A DNA stretch of 14,424 nucleotides from JAAAPF01 sp964481035 (GCA_964481035.1 CAYZSE010000093.1:1-14424), one strand, 5' to 3'. Numbered from the stretch's first letter, positions 8,312-14,307 are shown. Made by a program: numbers and translations. Notes: generated by a model from the letters alone, not told the origin.

Positions 8312-8505
8312 CGCCGGGCCTCGGGGGTGAAGACCGGCGCCGGCTCCAGGCGGTCGTCGGCGAGGTCGACCTTCTCGAGTTGCTCGGCCATCGCCTTGGC
8401 GACGGCGACGAACGCCTTCACGCCCGGGCGCTGCTCGTCGGTGACGGTGACGCCCACGACGGGCGCCATCGCATCGATCCAGGCGTCGAGCTCGTCGTCG
8501 CGCAC
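8308..8505 (-). CDS. AtzG/HpxX-type small subunit (DUF4089), partner of the amidase
   Basis: This 65-residue protein is mostly helical and ends with DRLEPAPVFTPEA, a motif typical of the DUF4089/AtzG family. AtzG is a GatC-like protein that forms a complex with AtzE and is needed for a stable, active amidase. The start is GTG with a strong ribosome site (GGGAGGAG, five bases upstream), which automated gene finders could miss. It begins 18 bases after the permease stop and its TGA overlaps the amidase ATG, so the two are translationally coupled. The gene order G-E matches the atz operon of Pseudomonas sp. ADP and hpxXY of Klebsiella. Confidence 0.85.
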   Translation of the reverse strand: MRDDELDAWIDAMAPVVGVTVTDEQRPGVKAFVAVAKAMAEQLEKVDLADDRLEPAPVFTPEARR

Positions 8506-8523
8506 TTGGCTCCTCCCTCGTTC

Positions 8524-10086
8524 CTACTCTGCCGGTGCGGCGGCCGGGGCCGCCTTGGGTGCCTCCTGCTCCAGGCGCGCGCAGGCGAAGAGGAAGCCCG
8601 CGACGATGGCATAGGCGAGCGCCACCGCCGGCGTCACGGCAAAGCCGACCTCGGGGCCGTGCATGAAGCCGAAGAAGGTGAGCACCGCGCCGGCACCGGC
8701 GAAGGCCGCGGCGGTCGCGAACTTGCGCTCGATGACGAAGACGCCGATGGCCGCGAGCACGAGGCCCGAGAGGATGGCACCGTTGCCCAAGAGCGCCAGG
8801 CCCTCGTAGAGCACGCCGTTGGTCGCCATGGCCTCCATGCCGACCGTGGCGGCGTCGGTGCCCGCCGCCCCGAGCGCGCCGTCGATGAGGGTCTTGGCCC
8901 AGGCGGCGAGGTGCGGGACGAGGCCGAGGACGATCGCCGGCGCGTGGCTGGCCGGGGTCGTCTGGAAGGCCTGCGCGCCGATGAGCATGCCGATGTAGAG
9001 GAGGATCGGCGAGATCGCGACGACCGGCACGAGATTCAAGAAGACGGCGAGGACGCCGAGCCAGGTGGCGACCAGGACGAAGAGGCCGGTGGCGGCGGAG
9101 TAGCCGATCCGTCCGCCCATCTCCTTCCAGCCCGGATGGCCGATGTAGACGGCGTTGGCGAAGGGGCTGCCCATGAGCGTGCCGACGAGCGAAAAGCCTC
9201 CCTCCGCCGAGATCGCCTCCGTCGTGTTGTAGCTGTCGCCGGCGGCCTCGGCGCTCTCGACGTTGTCCATGGCCTCGACCAGATCGTAGACGCCGAACGG
9301 GATGGCCGTGACGAGGATGAAGCCGAGGAACTCGAAGCCGGCGAAGACGTGGTCGCTCGCCGGGATCGGCACGGTGAAGCCGAAATTGGCGAACGAGCCG
9401 GTGAGCGCTTCGAGGCTCATCCCGCCGACGCCGAGGCCGAGGGCCGTGGCCCCCCAGGCGAGCACCATGCCGACGATGATGGCCACCAAGCCCGCGGGCA
9501 GGCCCCGCGGATAGCGCACGCCGCCGAACCAGCTCACCATGATGATGGCAAGGCAAGTGAGCCCGATGACGGAGGTCATGTAGATCTCCATCGCCGGACG
9601 CATCGAGATGAAGGCGATGGATACGCCCGCGAGCGTGCCCAGGAGCGCCGCGCGCGGCGTGATCTGGCGGATCCAGGGTGCTGCGAAGCTGCCGCCGATC
9701 AGGATGAAGCCCTGGATGAAGACCCAGGCGAGGCCCGCCTCCCAGGCCTTGAGCGGGTCGCCCGTCTGGCCCAGCACGGGCAGCATGATGACGAAGACGA
9801 CGATGAACATGTGCGGCACGGACGGCCCCGAGGGCAGGGCGCAGACGTCGCCGCGGCCCTCCCTGTGGCCGAGCTTCCAGCCCATCCAGGCGTAGTACAT
9901 GTTGCCGAGGAAGAGCATCAGGCCGACGGCCGGCAGGATCCGGCCGAAGGTGATCTCGTCGGGCATGCCGACGACGAACTTGAGAAGCCCCGTCATCACC
10001 AAGAGGTTGACGAGCACGTTGGTGCCGAGACCGAACAAGGCGTTCCAGTCGCCCGGGGTCCAAAAGCGCGGGGTGGCGGTCGTCAT
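8524..10086 (-). CDS. NCS2/AzgA-like permease for a nucleobase- or ureide-like solute
   Basis: This 520-residue integral membrane protein has about a dozen or more hydrophobic helices from residue 15 to about 505. Family-like conserved stretches include ALPSGPSVPHMF (83-94), an acidic membrane motif EAMDNVESAEAAGD, and GSPFANAVYIGHPGW followed by GGRIGYS. The last resembles the STTT...GGRTGL region of AzgA-type nucleobase permeases, so a distant NCS2 relationship is likely. By position it should import the substrate of the neighbouring hydrolases, such as biuret, a ureide or a pyrimidine/purine breakdown product. The ATG at 10086 has GAGGAG eight bases upstream, overlapping the stop codon of the hydrolase gene; the gap is only 12 bases. 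The C-terminal tail is Ala/Pro-rich and cytosolic. Confidence 0.75.
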   Translation of the reverse strand: MTTATPRFWTPGDWNALFGLGTNVLVNLLVMTGLLKFVVGMPDEITFGRILPAVGLMLFLGNMYYAWMGWKLGHREGRGDVCALPSGPSVPHMFIVVFVIMLPVLGQTGDPLKAWEAGLAWVFIQGFILIGGSFAAPWIRQITPRAALLGTLAGVSIAFISMRPAMEIYMTSVIGLTCLAIIMVSWFGGVRYPRGLPAGLVAIIVGMVLAWGATALGLGVGGMSLEALTGSFANFGFTVPIPASDHVFAGFEFLGFILVTAIPFGVYDLVEAMDNVESAEAAGDSYNTTEAISAEGGFSLVGTLMGSPFANAVYIGHPGWKEMGGRIGYSAATGLFVLVATWLGVLAVFLNLVPVVAISPILLYIGMLIGAQAFQTTPASHAPAIVLGLVPHLAAWAKTLIDGALGAAGTDAATVGMEAMATNGVLYEGLALLGNGAILSGLVLAAIGVFVIERKFATAAAFAGAGAVLTFFGFMHGPEVGFAVTPAVALAYAIVAGFLFACARLEQEAPKAAPAAAPAE

Positions 10087-10098
10087 GGCGGTGTCTCC

Positions 10099-10782
10099 TC
10101 AGGCCGCGCGGGCATGGGCGAAGGCGCGGGCGAGGGCCGCGGTCGAGGCGACCCAGCCGAAGATGCCGCCCTGCGCCTTGATCATCTCGAGGCCCACGCG
10201 ATGAAACTCGGGGAAGTAGGAGCCGCAGGCGTCGGCGAGTGCGACGCAGCGATAGCCGCGGTCGTTCGCCTCGCGGATCGTCGTGTGGACGCAGACCTCG
10301 GTGGTGACGCCGCCGACCAGCAGCGTGTCGATGCCGCGATTGCGCAGCATCAGGTCGAGATCGGTCTGGAAGAAGGCACCCTTGCCCGGCTTGTCGAGCA
10401 CGGGCTCGCCCGGTTCGGGGTAGAGGCGCTCGACGATGTCGTGGCCCGGCTCGCCGCGCACCAGGATCCGCCCCATCGGTCCCGGATCGCCGATCCTGAG
10501 CGACGGCGCGCCGCGCTCGACCTTGGCCGGCGGCGCGTCGGCGAGGTCGGAGCGATGGCCTTCGCGGGTGTGGATGACGAGCAGCCCGGCACCGCGGGCG
10601 ACAGCGAGGGCGGCGGCGCAACCTTCGACGGCGGGTGTCAGCCGCGCCACGTCGTTGCCGAGGCTGGCGCCGAACCCGCCGGGCTCGAGGAAGTCGCGCT
10701 GCATGTCGATGACCAAAAGCGCCGTGCGCGCAGGCACGACGGTGACGGCCGCGGGCTCGGCCTCGAGGCGGATCGTCGGCAT
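10099..10782 (-). CDS. Isochorismatase-family amidohydrolase, biuret hydrolase/RutB-like
   Basis: This 227-residue cysteine hydrolase has the family triad Asp26 (LLVIDMQRDF), Lys131 (VLDKPGKGAFF) and Cys164 (GGVTTEVCVHTT), with the expected non-proline cis-peptide region before the Cys. The PGGFGASLGNDV segment and overall layout resemble biuret hydrolase (BiuH) and related ureidoacrylate-type amidohydrolases. It probably releases ammonia from an amide or ureide and feeds the AtzGE-type amidase encoded downstream. The ATG at 10782 is preceded by AGGGGGAC. An upstream ATG at 10812 is rejected because it coincides with the predicted sigma-54 transcription start. First gene of the operon. Exact substrate is inferred only from resemblance and context. 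Confidence 0.85.
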   Translation of the reverse strand: MPTIRLEAEPAAVTVVPARTALLVIDMQRDFLEPGGFGASLGNDVARLTPAVEGCAAALAVARGAGLLVIHTREGHRSDLADAPPAKVERGAPSLRIGDPGPMGRILVRGEPGHDIVERLYPEPGEPVLDKPGKGAFFQTDLDLMLRNRGIDTLLVGGVTTEVCVHTTIREANDRGYRCVALADACGSYFPEFHRVGLEMIKAQGGIFGWVASTAALARAFAHARAA

Positions 10783-10805
10783 CACTGTCCCCCTGCGGTG
10801 CGACG

Positions 10806-10829
10806 ATTGCATGCAAGATGGCGTGCAAT
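10806..10829. promoter_or_regulatory. 24-base inverted repeat, candidate GntR operator
   Basis: ATTGCATGC (10806-10814) and GCGTGCAAT (10821-10829) form nine-base arms with one mismatch and a six-base spacer. Within it TTGCATGCAA (10807-10816) is a perfect ten-base palindrome. The repeat covers the -12 element and expected start site of the sigma-54 promoter on the minus strand, a good place for a repressor. The GntR/FCD protein encoded 540 bases away is the obvious candidate, since GntR proteins bind short palindromes as dimers. The link is inference. Confidence 0.5.
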
Positions 10830-10839
10830 ATCCTTGCCA
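10824..10839 (-). promoter_or_regulatory. Sigma-54 (RpoN) promoter of the ureide operon
   Basis: The minus strand reads TGGCAAGGATATTGCA. Compared with the consensus TGGCACG-N4-TTGCW there is one mismatch in the defined bases (A for C), and the -24 GG and -12 GC have the correct 12-base offset. Transcription would start near 10813, giving a leader of about 31 bases before the ATG at 10782, which has a good ribosome site. Sigma-54 promoters need an enhancer-binding activator such as NtrC, so this points to nitrogen-limitation control. No convincing NtrC box was found in the divergent spacer. Confidence 0.7.
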
Positions 10840-10924
10840 ACCGTCGCCGAGCGAGGAAGCTTGAGGGCGGCGCGCCGTGGCGGCGGGTGCTCACGGTCAA
10901 GCGCTGTGCAGGGGAGACGCGCAC

Positions 10925-11305
10925 GTGCTCATCGATGAACCAGAGGTCGTTGCCGAGGTGCAGGCCGCCTTCGACGCCTATGAGCGGGCGCTCATGGCGA
11001 ACGACCTCGCGGCGCTGGACCGGCTCTTCTGGCGCGACCCGCGCACCGTCCGCTACGGCCCCGACGGCGCGCACCACGGGCACGCGGCGATCTCGGCCTT
11101 CCGCCGGGCGCGCGACGTGACCGACGTCGCGCGCATTGTCGAGCGCGTCCAGATCACGGCGCACGGGCGCGACCACGCCGTCGCCCTGTGCGAGTACCGG
11201 CGGGCGGGCTCGGGCCGGCGCGGGATGCAGAGCCAGACCTGGGTGCGCACCGGCCAGGGCTGGCGCATCGTCGCCGCGCACGTGAGCCTCGCGCCGCCCG
11301 CCTGA
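10925..11305 (+). CDS. AtzH/HpxZ-type DUF3225 (SnoaL-like) protein
   Basis: This is a 126-residue protein of the NTF2/SnoaL-like fold. In Pseudomonas sp. ADP, AtzH is proposed to convert 1,3-dicarboxyurea, the AtzE product, to allophanate, with Tyr22 and Arg46 reported as important. Here Tyr19 (AFDAYERAL) and Arg43 (PRTVRYG) show the same 24-residue spacing. The pattern Ala-Asn-Asp-Leu...Leu-Phe-Trp and the end segment SQTWVRTGQGWRIVAAHVS also fit the family. I chose the GTG at 10925 because GGGGAG lies eight bases upstream; an earlier GTG at 10877 would add 16 atypical residues and lacks a good site. Unlike in the atz operon, this gene is divergent from the G-E genes and paired with the GntR gene, 61 bases upstream of it. 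Confidence 0.85.
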   Translation: MLIDEPEVVAEVQAAFDAYERALMANDLAALDRLFWRDPRTVRYGPDGAHHGHAAISAFRRARDVTDVARIVERVQITAHGRDHAVALCEYRRAGSGRRGMQSQTWVRTGQGWRIVAAHVSLAPPA

Positions 11306-11366
11306 CGGGCTGGCGCGCGTTCGACCGAGCAGCTATGCAGCGGCGCCTAACCGACGTGGATACGAT

Positions 11367-12068
11367 GTGAGCGAGCACGCGACCCGCAAGCCGACCCGGG
11401 TCGAGGCCCTGGTCGGCCGGCTTTCCGAGGAGATCGCCGACGGCCTCCTCGCCCCGGGCGTCTGGCTCGACGAGAAGAGCCTCGCCGAGCGCTTCGGCGT
11501 GTCGCGCACGCCCGTTCGCGAAGCCTTGAGCCAGCTCGTCGCCAGCGGCCTCGCCGACCGGCGGCCGCACCGCGGCGTCGTCGTCGCGGCGGTCTCGCTC
11601 GAGCGGCTGGGCCAGATGTTCGAGGTCATGACCGAGCTCGAGGGCACCTGCGCGCGATTCGCCGCGCGGCGGATGGCCGAGGCGGAGAAGCAGGCGCTCG
11701 CCGAGCTGCACGCGGCGAGCGCCGCCGCCACGGGCGACCCCGAGGCCTACGCGGCCTTCAACCGGCGCTTCCACCACGCGATCTACGCCGGCGGGCACAA
11801 CCCCTTCCTGGTCGAGACGGCCCAGGACGTGCGCCGTCGCTTGGCCCCCTTCCGCCACGCCCAATTTCGCCTGGACGGCCGTCCGGCGGGCTCCTTCCGC
11901 GAGCACGCCGCCGTGGTCCGCGCCGTCCTCGCCGGCGACGGCGAGGCGGCGCACGCCGCCATGAGCGCCCACATCGCCCGGGTCCGCGACGCCTATCGCA
12001 GCTTCGCCGCGAACCAGGGCACGCTCGCGTCGGCGCCGGCCGAGCCCTTTACCGTCCCCGAGTTCTGA
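11367..12068 (+). CDS. GntR-family regulator, FadR/FCD subgroup
   Basis: This 233-residue DNA-binding regulator has an N-terminal winged helix at residues 10-75 (helix-turn-helix LAERFGVSRTPVREAL) and a C-terminal FCD effector domain at about 82-210. Candidate metal/ligand positions of the FCD domain are Asn132 (in FNRRFHH), His136, His180 and His202. A start at GTG 11367 is used; its ribosome site is weak. It lies 61 bases after the AtzH-like gene on the same strand, so the two are probably co-transcribed. FCD regulators typically sense small carboxylates, so an intermediate of the neighbouring pathway is a likely effector. The best operator candidate is the repeat at 10806-10829. Confidence 0.92.
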   Translation: MSEHATRKPTRVEALVGRLSEEIADGLLAPGVWLDEKSLAERFGVSRTPVREALSQLVASGLADRRPHRGVVVAAVSLERLGQMFEVMTELEGTCARFAARRMAEAEKQALAELHAASAAATGDPEAYAAFNRRFHHAIYAGGHNPFLVETAQDVRRRLAPFRHAQFRLDGRPAGSFREHAAVVRAVLAGDGEAAHAAMSAHIARVRDAYRSFAANQGTLASAPAEPFTVPEF

Positions 12069-12073
12069 GCCTC

Positions 12074-12085
12074 GCCGGCGCCGGC
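12074..12085. other. Palindrome between convergent genes
   Basis: GCCGGCGCCGGC is a perfect 12-base palindrome within the 24 bases separating the GntR stop codon from the HNH gene stop on the other strand. It may act as a shared end-of-transcript structure, but no T-run follows on either side, and such sequences arise easily in GC-rich DNA. Confidence 0.3.
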
Positions 12086-12092
12086 CGCCGCA

Positions 12093-12392
12093 TCAGCCTC
12101 GCCGACCGCCCTTGGGCTCCGTCCGGGCGTAGAATTCGGGCGGCTTGCCCTGCACCCAGGCGATGAAGCGGGCGATCTCGGGGTGCGCCTTCAGGGCGTC
12201 GATGTCGGCGTAGGCGACGGCCAGCGTGCGCGCATCGAGGACGCTGTGGATCTTGTTGTGGCAAATGCGGTGCAACCACACGGTCTCGCGCCCGCCCGTG
12301 GTCTTCGGCACGAGATGGTGGCGGTCGACGCTCGGACCGGCGAGGAGCGGTCGGCCGCACAAAGGGCAAGGGCCGAGCGTGGCGTCGGCCAC
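12093..12392 (-). CDS. Small HNH-domain protein, likely metal-dependent nuclease
   Basis: This 99-residue protein has the layout CPLCGR (9-14), DRHHLVPK (23-30) and HRICHNKIH (41-49). The Cys pair plus the later Cys/His fit a structural zinc site, and the His-His and final HxxxH fit an HNH nuclease core. The remainder (ALKAHPEIARFIAWVQGKPP) is a helical tail. The start is GTG, three bases after the metA-type stop codon, with no evident ribosome site, so translation is probably coupled to the upstream gene. Partner and target are unknown. Nothing around it indicates a restriction, toxin or phage system, so a housekeeping or repair role is possible. Confidence 0.8.
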   Translation of the reverse strand: MADATLGPCPLCGRPLLAGPSVDRHHLVPKTTGGRETVWLHRICHNKIHSVLDARTLAVAYADIDALKAHPEIARFIAWVQGKPPEFYARTEPKGGRRG

Positions 12393-12395
12393 CGG

Positions 12396-13358
12396 TCAGG
12401 CGGTCGCCGCCGCCCGCAGGTCGCGGACCGCGCCCGTGCCGATCAGCGACGCGTCGAAGGGCGTCGTCTGATACATCTCGTTGATCCAGTTCCCGAACAG
12501 CAGGTGCGCGTAGGCGCGCCAGCGGTTGACCGGCATCCGCGTCGGCTCATCGCCGGGGTAGTAGTTGAGCGGCACCTCGACATCGTCGCGGATCGCCCGA
12601 TCGCGCTGGTACTCCTGGTCGATGGTGTAGGTGTCGTATTCGAGATGGTTGAACATGAAGACGTGGCGGTTGGTCGGGTCGGCCACCAGGCACAGCCCGG
12701 CGACGGGCGAGTTGGCGAGCACCTGCAGGCCCGCGCCCTTGGGCAGGTCCGCGAGCCGCACCTCGGTGTGGCGCGAAACCGGGACGAGGAACTCGTCGTC
12801 GAAGCCGCGCAGCAAGGGCGAGCGCTGCGCCTCGCCGCCGCTCACCCGGTGCCAGAAGATCCCGAAGCGCTTCATCGCCAAGGTGTGCTTCGGCACCCGA
12901 TGGAAGTGATAGAGCGCCGCCTGCGCCCCCCAGCAGATGTTGAAGGTCGAATGGACATGCTCACGCGACCAGTCGAACAGGTCTTCGAGCTCCCGCCAGT
13001 ACTTGACTTCCTCGAAAGGCAGGAGCTCGACCGGGGCGCCGGTGACGATGAGGCCGTCGAACTTCTCATCCTGGACCGCGCGCGGCGTGGTGTAGAAGCG
13101 CTGGAGGTGGCTCGGCTCGACATTGCCCGGCCGGTAGCTCTCGGTCGTCAGGAGCACGAGCTCGATCTGCAGGGGGGTCGCACCGAGGAGCCGCGCGAGC
13201 TGGGTCTCGGTCTTGATCTTGTCCGGCATGAGATTGACGAGGCCGATCCGCATCGGCCGGATGTCCTGGCGCCGGGCGGCGGTCTCGTCGATGAGCTGGA
13301 CGCCTTCGGCCTCGAGCTGGCGAAAGGCGGGAAGGTCGCTGGGAAGCTTGATCGGCAT
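12396..13358 (-). CDS. metA: Homoserine O-acyltransferase, MetA family, predicted acetyl-CoA specific
   Basis: This 320-residue enzyme of the MetA (class I glutamine-amidotransferase-like) family performs the first committed step of methionine synthesis, activating homoserine. The catalytic Cys142 lies in FNICWGAQAAL; the His238/Glu240 pair is in FNHLEYDTY. The specificity position is Glu111 (GAPVELL). In this family Glu at 111 marks acetyl-CoA use, whereas E. coli succinyltransferase has Gly, so O-acetylhomoserine is the expected product. ATG at 13358 has AGGA six bases upstream. The gene follows the Crp-like gene on the same strand with 65 bases between, and is followed at once by the HNH gene. 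The product is cytosolic and its length is normal. Confidence 0.95.
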   Translation of the reverse strand: MPIKLPSDLPAFRQLEAEGVQLIDETAARRQDIRPMRIGLVNLMPDKIKTETQLARLLGATPLQIELVLLTTESYRPGNVEPSHLQRFYTTPRAVQDEKFDGLIVTGAPVELLPFEEVKYWRELEDLFDWSREHVHSTFNICWGAQAALYHFHRVPKHTLAMKRFGIFWHRVSGGEAQRSPLLRGFDDEFLVPVSRHTEVRLADLPKGAGLQVLANSPVAGLCLVADPTNRHVFMFNHLEYDTYTIDQEYQRDRAIRDDVEVPLNYYPGDEPTRMPVNRWRAYAHLLFGNWINEMYQTTPFDASLIGTGAVRDLRAAATA

Positions 13359-13389
13359 CGAAGTCCTGATCGCTGGCCGCGTGGAAGGT

Positions 13390-13413
13390 GGAAACCGCGA
13401 GTTTCCCTGTCAA
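13390..13413 (-). promoter_or_regulatory. Stem-loop and TTGACA box upstream of metA
   Basis: On the minus strand TTGACA (13413-13408), a perfect -35 match, is followed by a perfect six-base-pair hairpin, GGAAAC-N5-GTTTCC (13390-13406). The position expected for a -10 box (CACCTT) is poor, so promoter status is doubtful. The hairpin lies 17 bases past the Crp-like stop and lacks a T-run. It could end or stabilise that message, or lie in the metA leader. Confidence 0.3.
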
Positions 13414-13423
13414 GGCGCGCCGG

Positions 13424-14134
13424 TCAGCCGTCGTCGAGCTCGGCCAAGGCCTGCAGCGCCGCCCGATCACGGACGACGATCTCGCCCCGCTCGATGGCGA
13501 CGAGACCCTCGGCCTCCCACAGCTTGAGCTGGCGGTTCACGTTCTCGCGGGCGAGGCCGACATAGGCACCGAGGTCGCGCTGGGTGAGCTTGAAGTCGAG
13601 CCGCCAGCCCCCGGCCGTCGCGTGGCCGGCGCGCCGCAGCAGGCGCACGAGGGCGCGGGCGACCCGCGCCGCCATCGGCAGCTGCACCGCCGCCTCGATC
13701 ATGACGTTGGTCTCGCGCAGCCGCTGGCAGAGGACGACGACGATGCGCTGGGCGAAATCCGGGTGACGGCGCATGACGTCGAGGAAGGCGCCGCGCCGCC
13801 AGAGGAAGGCCTCGACAGGCTCCATCGCGGTCGCGCCCGCCGTGCGGGGGCCGCCGTCGAGGGCGGCGATCTCGCCCAGGAGCTCGCCGGCGGTGAGGAA
13901 GCTCAACACCGCCTCGCGGCCGTCGACCGAGACCGTCCAGACCTTGATGACGCCGCTCAGCAGAAGCATCAGGCCGTCGCCCGTGTCACCCTTCTCGAAG
14001 ACGAGGCGACGCCGCGGGAACGACACGATGTGGCCCGTCGCCATCAGGTCGTCGAGCACCGCCACCGCCTCGCCGGCGAACCACGGGTGACGGCCGAGCG
14101 CCTCGCGGACGGCCGGGCGCGAAGGTGCGGTCAT
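13424..14134 (-). CDS. Crp/Fnr-family transcription regulator, CRP-like
   Basis: This 236-residue regulator has an N-terminal cyclic-nucleotide-binding beta-roll (about 15-130). Its phosphate-binding cassette reads GELLGEIAALDGGPRTA, keeping the Glu and the Arg-Thr-Ala that contact cAMP in CRP. A long dimerisation helix follows, then a C-terminal winged helix (about 150-230). The recognition helix reads ARENVNRQL, with Arg, Glu and Arg at the spacing of the three base-reading residues of E. coli CRP (RETVGR). No N-terminal Cys cluster is present, so it is not an oxygen-sensing FNR. ATG at 14134 has GGAAGGGG upstream; a longer frame to 14191 would run through the binding box. A matching GTGA-N6-TCAC box lies 44 bases upstream, suggesting autoregulation. 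Confidence 0.92.
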   Translation of the reverse strand: MTAPSRPAVREALGRHPWFAGEAVAVLDDLMATGHIVSFPRRRLVFEKGDTGDGLMLLLSGVIKVWTVSVDGREAVLSFLTAGELLGEIAALDGGPRTAGATAMEPVEAFLWRRGAFLDVMRRHPDFAQRIVVVLCQRLRETNVMIEAAVQLPMAARVARALVRLLRRAGHATAGGWRLDFKLTQRDLGAYVGLARENVNRQLKLWEAEGLVAIERGEIVVRDRAALQALAELDDG

Positions 14135-14177
14135 GGTCCCCTTCCCGTGCGGTCTCGCTGTGCCCGGGTATGTGAGG

Positions 14178-14191
14178 GTGATCAATATCAC
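14178..14191. promoter_or_regulatory. CRP-type binding site, GTGA-N6-TCAC
   Basis: GTGATCAATATCAC is a perfect inverted repeat with the CRP core GTGA-N6-TCAC. It lies 44 bases before the Crp-like start codon, where bound protein should hinder minus-strand transcription. It is centred 28.5 bases before the first base of a TATAAC box on the plus strand. The recognition helix of the adjacent regulator has the Arg-Glu-x3-Arg pattern that reads such a sequence. It also equals an FNR-like GTGAT-N4-ATCAC box, but the regulator has no FNR features. Confidence 0.65.
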
Positions 14192-14212
14192 GGCTGCCGG
14201 CGCCCAGGCGGA

Positions 14213-14218
14213 TATAAC
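14213..14218 (+). promoter_or_regulatory. -10 box of a class II CRP-dependent promoter
   Basis: TATAAC matches five of six bases of TATAAT. With a start near 14225-14226 the CRP box is centred about 41 bases upstream, the standard class II activator distance. The -35 position (ACGGCT) is poor, as is usual for promoters that depend on CRP. It points toward the gene starting at 14392. Confidence 0.5.
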
Positions 14219-14224
14219 CGACGT

Positions 14225-14307
14225 CGAAGCGGCACGGCGCTGCCGGGGCGTTTCATGGTTCTCCCATATCTCGTTCGGCGCGGCCCCCGGGTCGCGCTCC
14301 TTTTTTT
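14225..14307 (+). ncRNA. Candidate short leader RNA or small RNA ending at a terminator
   Basis: A transcript from the predicted promoter would end at the terminator near 14307, giving roughly 83 bases. It could fold into a first hairpin, CGGCA-N6-TGCCG (14230-14245), then the terminator hairpin. CCGGGG (14243-14248) can alternatively pair with CCCCGG (14285-14290), which would break both hairpins, as in attenuation. It may be a free small RNA or the aborted leader of the downstream gene. Confidence 0.35.
14278..14307 (+). terminator. Intrinsic terminator/attenuator
   Basis: An eight-pair GC-rich stem (14278-14285 with 14290-14297, one G-U pair) with loop CCCG is followed by TCC and seven T (14301-14307). 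It reads on the plus strand, yet no plus-strand gene ends upstream; the neighbouring gene is on the minus strand. So it must act on a transcript starting inside this divergent spacer. Confidence 0.65.

Noticed and set aside
10840..10930. NtrC enhancer boxes upstream of the sigma-54 promoter
   Set aside because: GCACGTGC at 10921-10928 and scattered GTGC/TGCA words were considered, but none has the spacing of a 17-base NtrC site. The enhancer could be farther off, inside the AtzH-like gene.
8200..10938. Plus-strand open frame of 912 codons across the permease and hydrolase genes
   Set aside because: Its product is rich in Glu, Asp, Arg, Gly and His with no domain motif, as expected for the antisense of GC-rich membrane-protein genes.
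8312..11281. Continuous minus-strand open frame in phase with the amidase, suggesting one protein of about 1459 residues
   Set aside because: Upstream of 8311 the frame is Arg/His/Gly-rich and overlaps the well-supported permease and hydrolase genes in another frame. It is a shadow kept open by GC-rich DNA; the amidase has its own ATG coupled to the small subunit.
13359..13423. SAM-type riboswitch in front of metA
   Set aside because: SAM riboswitches often precede metA in Alphaproteobacteria, but the spacer is only 65 bases and I could not match the conserved SAM-II or SAM-I core; only a simple six-pair hairpin is present.
12183..13565. Plus-strand open frame of 460 codons opposite metA
   Set aside because: The minus strand carries an intact MetA with its catalytic Cys142; the plus frame has no recognisable feature.
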